From CAVUXJ01 sp963814975 (GTDB lineage: Bacteria > Acidobacteriota > Vicinamibacteria > Vicinamibacterales > CAVVIG01), in the NCBI GenBank assembly GCA_963814975.1, contig CAWFFB010000014.1, positions 496,001 to 560,000 on the forward strand: a stretch of 64,000 bases of DNA. The letters are read 5' to 3'. Below are positions 27,622-35,980 of this stretch, piece by piece (positions within the stretch are counted from its first letter, which is position 1; each line of letters begins with the position of its first letter). A model generated the notes under the pieces. That model did no database searches and was not told the origin of the DNA. It was given only the letters and a program-made list of their open reading frames with translations. The translations under genes were made by a program, and so were the position numbers.

Positions 27622-28515
27622 GTGACACGGTTCCGGACGCGTACGATCGTCGAGTTCGCGATCGAGAAGGCTCTGTTCTTCTGTGCCGCGGGGTCGATTC
27701 TCGTTACCGCCGGGATCATCTTCGTGCTGCTCTTCGAAACCGTTGAGTTCCTCCGGGAGGTGTCGATTCTCGAGTTCATCTTCGGCACGGAGTGGACGCC
27801 CCTGTTCTCCGAGAAGCACTTCGGCGTGCTTCCCCTTGTCGCCGGCACGTTCCTCGCGTCCGCGATCGCGATGGTGGTGGCGCTGCCGGCGGGCCTGCTG
27901 ACCGCGATATACCTCAGCGAATACGCGGCCGCTGGCGTTCGCCGCATCGTCCGGCCGGTGCTCGAGGTGCTCGCCGGCGTGCCCACGGTTGTCTACGGGT
28001 ACTTCGCGCTGCAGTTCGTGACACCCCTTCTTCAGTCCTTCGTGCCGGGTCTGGCCGGCTTCAACGCCCTCAGCCCCGGCATCGTGATGGGCATCATGAT
28101 CCTGCCGCTCGTGTCATCGCTCTCCGAAGACGCGCTGCACAGCGTGCCGAACGGGCTGCGGGAGGGCGCGTACGCGCTCGGCTCGACCCGCATGCAGACG
28201 GCGCTGCGCGTGGTCGTGCCGGCCGCGTTTTCAGGGATTTCCGGCGCGGCGATCCTGGCCGCGTCCCGCGCAATTGGCGAGACGATGATCGTCGCAATCG
28301 CCGCGGGTCAGCAGCCGAGATTGACACTCGATCCGCGGGTTCCGGTCGAAACGATGACCGCCTATATCGTCCAGGTGAGCCTGGGCGACACGCCGGCCGG
28401 GACCCTGGAGTACCGGACGATCTTCGCCGTCGGCATGCTGCTGTTTCTCTTCACGTTTGCGCTGAATATCGTCTCGAACTGGCTGAGGAACAGGTTCCGG
28501 GAGGAGTACGCATGA
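27622..28515 (+). CDS. pstC: Phosphate ABC transporter permease PstC
   Basis: This 297-residue membrane protein has six predicted helices and begins at GTG 27622. The EAA loop that docks the ATPase is recognisable around ALHSVPNGLREGAYALGSTR, and the SRAIGETMIVAIAAG segment is typical of PstC. It forms the inner-membrane channel with PstA. It overlaps pstA by ATGA, indicating coupled translation. Confidence 0.95.
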   Translation: MTRFRTRTIVEFAIEKALFFCAAGSILVTAGIIFVLLFETVEFLREVSILEFIFGTEWTPLFSEKHFGVLPLVAGTFLASAIAMVVALPAGLLTAIYLSEYAAAGVRRIVRPVLEVLAGVPTVVYGYFALQFVTPLLQSFVPGLAGFNALSPGIVMGIMILPLVSSLSEDALHSVPNGLREGAYALGSTRMQTALRVVVPAAFSGISGAAILAASRAIGETMIVAIAAGQQPRLTLDPRVPVETMTAYIVQVSLGDTPAGTLEYRTIFAVGMLLFLFTFALNIVSNWLRNRFREEYA

Positions 28516-29399
28516 AGGGCGCGGCCGCGACGGCGGGGATGCCCCAGGGACAGCGCGTGCTGCGGCATGTCGGCGATCGGGTGCTCGGCAGCGTCGGCCT
28601 CCTGGTGATGCTCCTGGCGCTGGCGGCGCTTGCCGCCCTGCTGTACGACATCTTGCACGACGGCCTTCGCCGCATTTCGTGGCAGTTCATCACGAGTTAT
28701 CCGTCGCGCAACGCCGAGCAGGCCGGGATCCTGGCGGCGCTGGTCGGCAGCATCTACGTCGTCGGCCTGACGGCGGCGATCGCCGTGCCTCTGGGCGTGG
28801 GCGCGGCCATTCACCTCGAAGAGTACGGCGGGCGGGGGCGTCTGTCCCGTCTGATCGAGGTCAACATCGCCAACCTGGCGGGCGTTCCGTCGATCATCTA
28901 CGGGTTGCTCGGCCTCGGCTTGTTCGTCCGCCTCATGCAAATGGAGCGCAGCGTCCTGGCTGGCGGGTGCACGCTCGCGCTGCTGGCGTTGCCGGTGATC
29001 ATCATGTCCACCCGCGAAGCGCTGCGTGCGGTGCCGAAGTCCCTCCGCGAGGCCTCCTACGCACTCGGGGCGACCAAGTGGCAGACCATTCGATATCAAG
29101 TACTCCCAGCGGCGTTCCCCGGTATTCTGACCGGCCTGATCCTGGCACTGTCGCGCGCCATCGGTGAGACGGCGCCTCTTATCACCATCGGGGCGCTCAC
29201 CTACGTCCCGTTTCTGCCGAGCGATATCTGGTCGCCGTTCACGGTGCTGCCGATTCAGATTTTCAACTGGGTATCCCGGCCACAGGCCGCTTTCGCCGAG
29301 AACGCGGCGGCCGGCATCGTCGTGCTGCTGGCCCTGCTGCTCATCATGAATGCGGTGGCGATCGTGCTGCGCGATCGACTCCAGAGACGGACCTCCTAG
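28512..29399 (+). CDS. pstA: Phosphate ABC transporter permease PstA
   Basis: This is a 295-residue permease. ATG 28512 overlaps the pstC stop codon. Six membrane helices and the EAA loop (ALRAVPKSLREASYALGATK) followed by LSRAIGETAPLITIGA identify PstA. It ends the operon: the ATPase PstB needed for energy is encoded about 26 kb upstream on the opposite strand. A GC-rich repeat and a short hairpin follow the stop codon. Confidence 0.95.
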   Translation: MKGAAATAGMPQGQRVLRHVGDRVLGSVGLLVMLLALAALAALLYDILHDGLRRISWQFITSYPSRNAEQAGILAALVGSIYVVGLTAAIAVPLGVGAAIHLEEYGGRGRLSRLIEVNIANLAGVPSIIYGLLGLGLFVRLMQMERSVLAGGCTLALLALPVIIMSTREALRAVPKSLREASYALGATKWQTIRYQVLPAAFPGILTGLILALSRAIGETAPLITIGALTYVPFLPSDIWSPFTVLPIQIFNWVSRPQAAFAENAAAGIVVLLALLLIMNAVAIVLRDRLQRRTS

Positions 29400-29400
29400 C

Positions 29401-29455
29401 CTGTTTTGCGCAACCGTGGCGCGGCCCGTCCAGATCCGGCCGCAGTGTTCGCCTT
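29401..29455 (+). repeat. GC-rich post-operon repeat, copy 1
   Basis: Directly after the pstA stop codon, this segment shares the exact 11-mer CCGTGGCGCGG and the flanking CCTGT and GCCGC-GTGT blocks with 35840-35895, which directly follows the pit stop codon. The two copies are otherwise diverged. A short hairpin (TCCGGCT and AGCCGGA) follows at 29474-29489. Confidence 0.5.
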
Positions 29456-29514
29456 AGCGAGGCGGACGTGACGTCCGGCTCCAGCCGGAGCGGACATACT
29501 CGAGTTAGGAGTGA

Positions 29515-30387
29515 CTAGACGTTTCGCGGAAACAGATCGGGGTTATCGGTGAAGAGGGCGTCAACTTCCAGCGTGTACAGGAAGTGCGACATTTCCTCGC
29601 CCACGCTTGCGAACCGCCCCGGATTGCTCGCCCGAAAGGTGTAGGCGGTCACCGTGAGACCTGCCTGATGCGCTCGGGTGACAAGCGCCGGATCCCTGTC
29701 GATGAGGGCCTTGTCAGGCCCGACTCCCGTCGCAAAACCTGCTATCTCTTCCAGCCGCGCCGCGGTCAGTCCAACATCGGGTCCTGAATCGATCAGCAGG
29801 ATCCGCGGAACGGTCGGAAGCTCAACCGCCAGGCGCCTGACGGTCGCCTCGTCGAACGACTGAGCGATCACCGGCGTGGTTCGCAACGAAGCCGGCCGGT
29901 CGAGACCGTTGCTCCTGAGCGAGTCGACGAAGATGCTCATCATGTCGACGCCACGGCCTACATAGAGGGGCGGCGACTTCAGCTCCGGGTACAGTCCCGC
30001 TTCGCCGCGCACGAGATCGATGGCTTCCTGCCATGTGACGATGTGTTGGCCGGCAAACGCAGGGTCGAACCAGCCGCCCATGTCGAGGCGGCGGATTTCG
30101 GCCAGGGTGAAGTCGTTGGCGATCCAGCGTCTGTTTCCCCCGCTCGATTCTTCCGAGAACCGCTGGGGGTAGATCTCGCCGACGTTACTCGTCCTCTCGA
30201 GCGTGTCGTCGTGCAGGCAGATCAGCACGCCGTCGCGGGTGACAGCCAGGTCCTGCTCGACGTAGTCGGCGGCATGTTCCAAGGCCAGCCGGTAGGCGGC
30301 CAGGGTATGTTCGGGAGCGTACGCGGATGCACCGCGATGCGCGATGAGCTGCTTGCTCGAAGGTTCGGCACTCGCGTCAACGGGCAC
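29515..30387 (-). CDS. glpQ: Glycerophosphodiester phosphodiesterase
   Basis: This is a 290-residue TIM-barrel GDPD. The N-terminal LIAHRGASAYAPEHTLAAY carries the catalytic histidine-arginine and glutamate, VEQDLAVTRDGVLICLHDDTLERTS supplies the EXD and second histidine, and VDALFTDNPDLF closes the barrel. It hydrolyses glycerophosphodiesters to glycerol-3-phosphate and an alcohol, a way to scavenge phosphate from lipids. No signal peptide is visible, so it is probably cytoplasmic. It converges on the pst operon. Confidence 0.92.
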   Translation of the reverse strand: MPVDASAEPSSKQLIAHRGASAYAPEHTLAAYRLALEHAADYVEQDLAVTRDGVLICLHDDTLERTSNVGEIYPQRFSEESSGGNRRWIANDFTLAEIRRLDMGGWFDPAFAGQHIVTWQEAIDLVRGEAGLYPELKSPPLYVGRGVDMMSIFVDSLRSNGLDRPASLRTTPVIAQSFDEATVRRLAVELPTVPRILLIDSGPDVGLTAARLEEIAGFATGVGPDKALIDRDPALVTRAHQAGLTVTAYTFRASNPGRFASVGEEMSHFLYTLEVDALFTDNPDLFPRNV

Positions 30388-30499
30388 CGTCGGGATTATA
30401 TGCGCGTCCTGCTGGAGGGCCCCGGGCTGGGTCGTCGGATAAATCTGAAATTGTCTGATCAGGCTTTCAGGTGCAGCGGTTCATGTTGCCGGACGCTCT

Positions 30500-31163
30500 T
30501 CAGCGCCCGACGATCACTCTGAATCTGGCGGCAAGGCCACCGAGATCGTGTTCGTCAGCTTCCTTCGAGATGCCGCCGTCGCCCAGGATGCCCGGCACCC
30601 GGGTGTACTGGACGTCGGCGGTGAATCCCAGCCAGCGGCCAAGACGAAATTCCGCTCCTCCGTTCACCAGATATCCGACGTGCCGGGTCTTGAAGCTTCC
30701 ATCGTCGGTCGAGAAATCGGACGTTTCCTCGTACGAGGTACGAGCCGATCCCGGCTCCGACGTACGGCACGAGCCGTGGCGAGACGCGGAAGCGGTATCC
30801 GCCGCTGACCTCAACGGGTGTCTCGGTGACCGTCAGCGGGATACCCAACCCGAAATTCTCGCCGTCGAACCTGAACGCGCGTTCTCCGGTCGCCTTGAAA
30901 CGGGACAGGGTGACGTCGACGAAGAGGACGCCCCGGAAGAGCACTTGTGCGCCGCCCCCCCAGAACGGTTCGACCGTTTTGCCGAACACCGCGTTGAACG
31001 TTTCCTTTGCCGTGAAGTTCTGTCCGCCCGCCAGGAAAAACGGCCGCACGGAAATCGCAGGACGGTTCGCGTACGATGGGCCGGCCTGCGCCTGGGCGGA
31101 AGCGGGGGCCGCTCCGAGCGCCGCTGCGAACACCAGCATGAGGAATCGCGGTGTCGGCGTCAT
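30500..31163 (-). CDS. Outer-membrane beta-barrel protein, frame break
   Basis: This gene encodes about 221 residues with a signal peptide (FLMLVFAAALGAAPASAQAQ) and an 8-strand porin-like barrel: GGAQVLFRGVLFVDVTLSRF, VSGGYRFRVSPRLVPYVGAG, GFTADVQYTRVPG. The frame changes near 30740, after YVGAGIGSY, and the last barrel strands continue in the second frame to the stop at 30500. The ATG overlaps the stop codon of the upstream protease (ATGA). Function unknown; family assignment is to small outer-membrane barrels. Confidence 0.75.
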
Positions 31164-32824
31164 CGTGCCAGCCCCAGCCCGCGGAGGACGTTGCGCGCAT
31201 CGACCAGTCCGAAACCGTACGTGTCGTCGCGGCCTGCCGCTCCCAGGTCGACCGCGAACCTCTCGAGCGCTGCCTCGACGGCGGCCGGTTTTGTCACGCC
31301 CTGTTGGATCAGCATCGCCGCCACACCTGCGACGTGAGGCGTGGCCATGGACGTGCCGATGTTGCCGATGTACGCAAAGACGTCGAACCGCGGCGGGTGG
31401 TACTGGGACGGCGGCAGCAGGTATGTATCGGTGAAATTGAAATTAAAGGTCTGCTGCCAGATGAGACCATCGCGGCCGAACCCGCGCTCCGATCCGCCAG
31501 GCGCTGACAACTCGACCCAGCTGCCCGTGTTCGAATAGTAGGCGTGGCAGTCCGGCTGGCCCGCCGTTCCCTGGCAGCGGTGGCTGCCGGTCTGTCCTGT
31601 GGCGCGGCGATCGACGGCCGCGATCGAGACGGCGCCCGGAACCCGCGCCGCGATCTCGGCGACGACTTCGGTTGGATTGCCGTTTTCGAAATCGTTTCCG
31701 CCGGCGATGACGATGAACGAACCCTTGCCCACCGCATACCTGATGGCGGCCTCGACAGCCGGTGCGCACCCGTCCACGGTCGAATTGCTCGTGCAGTTGG
31801 CGGGACCGGTGCGCCCGATGCTCATGTTGATGACCTGCGCGCCGCTGTCGGCCGCATACCGGATCCCGCGCGCGACCACATCGTCGGTGCCCTCGTTGGG
31901 AGACCCGAAGAGGTCATCCCAGACACCGCCAATCACTTTGACCGGCATCAGCTTGACGTTGAAAGCGACCCCGGCGGTTCCGATGTTGTCGTTCGTCAAC
32001 TGGCCGACGGTTCCGCTGATGTGTGTTCCGTGCCCGTCGAAGTCGCGCGGCGTGGCCGTGTCCCAGATGAAATCGTGGGGCGCGGAAAACCGCCCGAGGT
32101 CTCCGAGTTGCGGCGCGGCAGCATACGGGATGGTGACCCGCCCCAGCGCAGGATACGGTCGCCCGTCCTCGTCGAAGAACGCCGGAATGTCGACGGTGAT
32201 CATCGCGTTGTCATAGGCCACGCCCGTATCGAGGATCGCCACCGTGACGGTCGATCCGGCCTGCATCTGGATATCCCAGGCGCTCTCGAGGTCAATCAGC
32301 GGGAAATTCCATTGGAGCTGCGTGTACAGCGGATCGTTTGGCTTGAACCGCGTGTGCATCCGGTAGGCCAGCTGGGCGTATTCGACGTCGGGCCGTGCGC
32401 GCAGCGTGCGGGCGACGGCCTGGGCATCTTCCCCCGGACCGATGCTGACGACGTCGAAGTCCGCGTACGACGGCCGCGCACGAAGCGCTGCGGTGCGCGA
32501 CGCGGTCGAGAGCGCCGTGAGGCGGCCGGCCGGCGAGAGGCCATCGCGGAATTTCACGATCACCCGTCCTGCGGCGTACGGACGTCGTGGCTGGCCGGTC
32601 CGCTGAGCGGCGAGAGCCGCGGCGAGCGCCCGGCGCCGGATCACCTCGGCCGTGTTGCCGGCGTGGCTGTCGTCCTGCAGGACGCCTTGGTCGATGGCGG
32701 GGAGACCGAGGTGTTCAACGACCACGAGGGATTGATTCCCGGCGGCCTGGCCGCGGACGATCCAGGTGGCAGTCAGGGCCGTGAACAACGCGAGCAGGGC
32801 GACACGGACAGGAGACGTGCGCAT
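31160..32824 (-). CDS. Secreted S8 family (subtilisin-like) serine protease
   Basis: This is a 554-residue protease with a signal peptide, an inhibitor-I9-like propeptide segment (VIVKFRDGLSPAGRL) and the catalytic triad: D199 in VAILDTGVAY, H265 in DFDGHGTHISGT and S492 in GTSMATPHVAGVAA. The extra cysteines around 344-426 suggest disulfides in an extracellular enzyme. It is coupled to the downstream beta-barrel gene and follows glgC at a 50-bp distance on the same strand. Confidence 0.93.
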   Translation of the reverse strand: MRTSPVRVALLALFTALTATWIVRGQAAGNQSLVVVEHLGLPAIDQGVLQDDSHAGNTAEVIRRRALAAALAAQRTGQPRRPYAAGRVIVKFRDGLSPAGRLTALSTASRTAALRARPSYADFDVVSIGPGEDAQAVARTLRARPDVEYAQLAYRMHTRFKPNDPLYTQLQWNFPLIDLESAWDIQMQAGSTVTVAILDTGVAYDNAMITVDIPAFFDEDGRPYPALGRVTIPYAAAPQLGDLGRFSAPHDFIWDTATPRDFDGHGTHISGTVGQLTNDNIGTAGVAFNVKLMPVKVIGGVWDDLFGSPNEGTDDVVARGIRYAADSGAQVINMSIGRTGPANCTSNSTVDGCAPAVEAAIRYAVGKGSFIVIAGGNDFENGNPTEVVAEIAARVPGAVSIAAVDRRATGQTGSHRCQGTAGQPDCHAYYSNTGSWVELSAPGGSERGFGRDGLIWQQTFNFNFTDTYLLPPSQYHPPRFDVFAYIGNIGTSMATPHVAGVAAMLIQQGVTKPAAVEAALERFAVDLGAAGRDDTYGFGLVDARNVLRGLGLAR

Positions 32825-32873
32825 CCCGCTATCTTACGTGCAGAGCCGTCTCGACACGCCACGACCGACCCAG

Positions 32874-34146
32874 CTAGACCGTGGTGCGGGGTTTGATCAC
32901 GCCGTCCTTGGGAACGATCACGATGCCGTTTCTGATGAAGTAGCCGTCGCCGTCGGCTTGTTCGACGCCGGCTCGCGTTTTCCAGGCGCGCTCCGTCGCC
33001 GATGCGGGCATTCTTGTCGACGATGACCCGATCCAACACCACGTCGCGGCCGATGCCGAGGCGCGGCCCGTGGCCGCGCGGCGGCGCCGCGTCGTCGGTC
33101 TCGTAGAAGTCCGCGCCGAGCAATACGGAGCGGCTGATCCGACAGCCCTGCTGGATGCTGGTGCGGATCCCCACCACCGATTCCTCGATGACGCACCGTT
33201 CGAGATAGCAGCCTTCGGCGATGATTGCATCCTTCACCGAGCAGTCGCTCAATCGGGAGCCGGGCAGAAACCGCGGGTGGGTGTAGATCGGCCGATCCGC
33301 ATCGTAGAACTTGAATGGGGATTCAGGTCCCGTGAGCATGATGTTCGCGTCGTAGAACGACCGGACGGTCCCGACATCGGCCCAGTAGCCCTTGAACAGA
33401 TACGCGTTGACGCGATAGCGGTCGAGCGCCGCAGGAATGATCTCCCGGCCGAAATCCGTCGCGCTGTCCTCCTTGAGAATGTCCAGCAGTACGTCGCGCG
33501 AGAACACGTACACGCCCATCGAAGCCACGAAGGGCCGATCGGCAACCTGTCCCGTGAAGGCGGTGCCCAGGGGGATGCTCTGACCGATTTCCTCCAGGCG
33601 GGCCCGGTTCGGCTTTTCCTCGAACGCGGCGATTCGTCCGCTGCGGTCGAAGCGGAAAATTCCCATGCCCGACGCCTCGGCGATCGTCACCGGCTGCGCG
33701 GCGATCGTGATGTCGGCGTTCCGATCGATGTGCGCATCGATCATCTCGAGATAGTTCATGCGGTAGAGATGATCGCCGGCGAGAATCAGGTAATAGCTCG
33801 AATCGTGTCGCGCGAAATGGCGCATCGCCTGCCGCACCGCGTCGGCGGTCCCCTGGTACCAATGGGGGTTGTCGGGCGTCTGCTCGGCCGCGAGGATCTC
33901 GACGAAGCCGTGGCTGAAAAGATCCATCCGATACGACTGCCCGATGTGCCGGTTGAGCGAGGCGGAGTTGAACTGCGTGAGCACGAAAATCCGTCTGATC
34001 TCGGCGTGCAGGCAATTGCTGATGGGAATGTCGATCAGGCGGTACTTTCCGCCGATCGGCACGGCCGGTTTCGAGCGGTGTTCCGTGAGCGGAAACAGCC
34101 GAGTGCCCCGGCCGCCCCCGAGAATCAACGCCAGCACATCGCGCAC
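32874..34146 (-). CDS. glgC: Glucose-1-phosphate adenylyltransferase GlgC, C-terminal frame break
   Basis: The enzyme makes ADP-glucose for glycogen. It starts with GTG 34146 and the nucleotide-binding LALILGGGRGTRLFPLTEHR. It continues with KPAVPIGGKYRLIDIPISNC, DHLYRMNYLEMI, and a C-terminal left-handed beta-helix. One base is out of frame near 32975; the true end (GYFIRNGIVIVPKDGVIKP) is in the adjacent frame and stops at 32874. Total length is about 424 residues, normal. It is divergent from the DUF47-pit pair. Confidence 0.93.
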
Positions 34147-34203
34147 CTGACCAAGTGTACCAAGGGCGTCGGCAATCGACGCGCAACATTCGAAAATCTG
34201 ATC

Positions 34204-34212
34204 TGCTACAAT
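34204..34212 (+). promoter_or_regulatory. Extended -10 promoter element of the DUF47-pit operon
   Basis: TG-C-TACAAT matches an extended -10 box. Transcription would start about 7 bases later, at 34219-34220, which leaves almost no leader before the TTG at 34222. No -35 box is convincing, as is common with extended -10 promoters. Confidence 0.5.
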
Positions 34213-34221
34213 CCTCGCGCC

Positions 34222-34839
34222 TTGGCATTCCGGCTGATCCCGCGCGAGACGCGCTTCTATGACGATTTCCAGGCGCTTGCCGACGAGCTCCAAGTGGGCG
34301 CCAAGCTGCTCGAGGCCATGCTGGCGCCGGATCGGCCGGTCTGGGACAAGGCCGACGAGATCAACGAAGTCGAGCACCGGTGCGACTTCCTGACCCACAA
34401 CATCATCCAGCGGTTGAACCGTACCTTCGTCACACCGCTCGATCGCGAAGACATTCACGCTCTCGCCCGATCGCTGGACGATGTGATGGACTCCATCGAT
34501 GCCTGCGCAACGGTCGTGCGGCTGTATCGTCTTGAAAGCGTCCGCTTCGGTGCACGCGAGCTCGCGCACATCATTACGACGTCGACCGAACAGGTGCGCC
34601 TTGCGCTCCGGGCGCTCGAACAGAACAAAGGCCTGATCACTCATGCGGTCGAGATCAACCGGCTCGAGAACGAGGCCGACCGCGTCCACCAACAGGCGCT
34701 CAGCCGGCTGTTCGACGACGAGCGCGATCCGATTGTCGTGATCAAGTGGAAGGAGACGCTGGATTTCCTCGAGAACGCGACCGATCGATGCGAAGACGTC
34801 GCCAACGTTCTCGAGGGCGTCATGGTCAAGCACGGATAG
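34222..34839 (+). CDS. DUF47 (PhoU-like) family protein
   Basis: This is a 205-residue all-helical protein of the DUF47/TIGR00153 family, related to PhoU. Characteristic segments are RETRFYDDFQALADELQVGA, the NEVEHRCDFLTHNIIQRLN metal-ligand helix, and SLDDVMDSIDACA. Such proteins are nearly always encoded next to Pit and are thought to regulate it. No ATG is available; TTG 34222 fits the conserved start and no ribosome-binding site is seen, suggesting a leaderless transcript. It lies 1 bp from pit. Confidence 0.88.
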   Translation: MAFRLIPRETRFYDDFQALADELQVGAKLLEAMLAPDRPVWDKADEINEVEHRCDFLTHNIIQRLNRTFVTPLDREDIHALARSLDDVMDSIDACATVVRLYRLESVRFGARELAHIITTSTEQVRLALRALEQNKGLITHAVEINRLENEADRVHQQALSRLFDDERDPIVVIKWKETLDFLENATDRCEDVANVLEGVMVKHG

Positions 34840-34840
34840 C

Positions 34841-35839
34841 GTGCCGATGCTCCCTGTCGTCGCCGCGCTGCTCCTGACCGCCCTGCTCTTCGACTTCATC
34901 AACGGTTTTCACGACGCTGCCAACTCGATCGCCACCGTGGTGTCGACGCGCGTGCTGTCGCCGGGCAAGGCGGTGATGTGGGCCGCGTTCTTCAACTTCG
35001 TCGCCGCCTTCACCTTCGGCACGGCAGTCGCGACGACGGTCGGGTCGGGGATGATCGACATCCGTGTCGTCTCCCTCGCGGTGATCTTCGCCGGGTTATC
35101 GGGCGCGATCGTCTGGGATCTGATCACTTGGTTCTTCGGTCTGCCGACGAGCTCCTCGCACGCACTGATCGGTGGGTACGCAGGGGCAGCCGTGGCCAAG
35201 GCCGGCATCGGGGCACTCGTGCCGGCGGGCTGGACGAACACCCTGATCTTCATCGTGCTGTCGCCGCTCATCGGCATGGCGCTCGGATTTCTCCTGATGG
35301 TGTCGATTTTCTGGATCTTCCGATGGACGCCTCCCTCGCGGGTCGACCGCTGGTTTCGGCGCTTGCAGCTGGTGTCCGCTGCGGCCTTCAGCCTGAATCA
35401 CGGGGCGAACGATGCCCAGAAGACCATGGGCATCATCGCGGGGGTGCTGCTCACCGCGGGGTATATCGACCGGTTCTACATTCCGTTCTGGGTCGTGCTC
35501 AGCGCCCACGCGGCGATCGGACTCGGAACCCTGGCTGGCGGCTGGCGCATCATTCACACCATGGGATCGAAGATCACCAAGCTCCAGCCGGTCGGCGGAT
35601 TCGCCGCCGAGACCGGCGCTGCTCTCTCAATTCTGTTCGCGACGGTAGGGGGCATTCCGGTGAGCACAACCCACGCCATCACCGGGGCGATCGTCGGCGT
35701 GGGGGCAACGCGGCGGCTTTCTGCCGTGCGTTGGGGCGTCGCGACGCAAATCGTCTGGGCGTGGATTCTCACCATTCCGATGGCGTTCGCGATCGGTGCA
35801 GGCGCGTACACGCTCTTGCGCCTCACAGGCGCAGAGTAG
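34841..35839 (+). CDS. pit: Low-affinity inorganic phosphate transporter Pit
   Basis: This is a 332-residue PiT-family transporter with about ten membrane helices. The duplicated signature is present: DFINGFHDAANSIATVVSTR at the N-terminus and SLNHGANDAQKTMGIIAGVL in the second half, each with the essential asparagine and aspartate. GLPTSSSHALIGG and VSTTHAITGAIVG are the paired loops. It imports phosphate (as a metal-phosphate complex) driven by protons. It forms an operon with the DUF47 gene. Confidence 0.95.
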   Translation: MPMLPVVAALLLTALLFDFINGFHDAANSIATVVSTRVLSPGKAVMWAAFFNFVAAFTFGTAVATTVGSGMIDIRVVSLAVIFAGLSGAIVWDLITWFFGLPTSSSHALIGGYAGAAVAKAGIGALVPAGWTNTLIFIVLSPLIGMALGFLLMVSIFWIFRWTPPSRVDRWFRRLQLVSAAAFSLNHGANDAQKTMGIIAGVLLTAGYIDRFYIPFWVVLSAHAAIGLGTLAGGWRIIHTMGSKITKLQPVGGFAAETGAALSILFATVGGIPVSTTHAITGAIVGVGATRRLSAVRWGVATQIVWAWILTIPMAFAIGAGAYTLLRLTGAE

Positions 35840-35895
35840 CCTGTGTTTTCCGCCGTGGCGCGGTCCCCCCAAGACCTGCCGCCGTGTCAGCGTTC
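35840..35895 (+). repeat. GC-rich post-operon repeat, copy 2
   Basis: Begins with CCTGTGTTTT right after the pit stop codon and contains CCGTGGCGCGG, shared exactly with the copy after pstA. Both copies follow a phosphate transporter gene. Confidence 0.5.
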
Positions 35896-35980
35896 ATCAA
35901 CCCGCCAAGCCGGACACCCGTACTACAGGTAGCTGTCGCCCCAGACCTTGCCGTCATGTCCGCCGGTTGTTCGCTTCAGA

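Noticed and set aside
31544..32896. Plus-strand open frame of 450 codons opposite the subtilisin gene
   Set aside because: Shadow frame of a gene with an intact catalytic triad.
33070..34221. Long N-terminal extension of the DUF47 frame
   Set aside because: It runs antisense to glgC and only becomes family-like from 34222.
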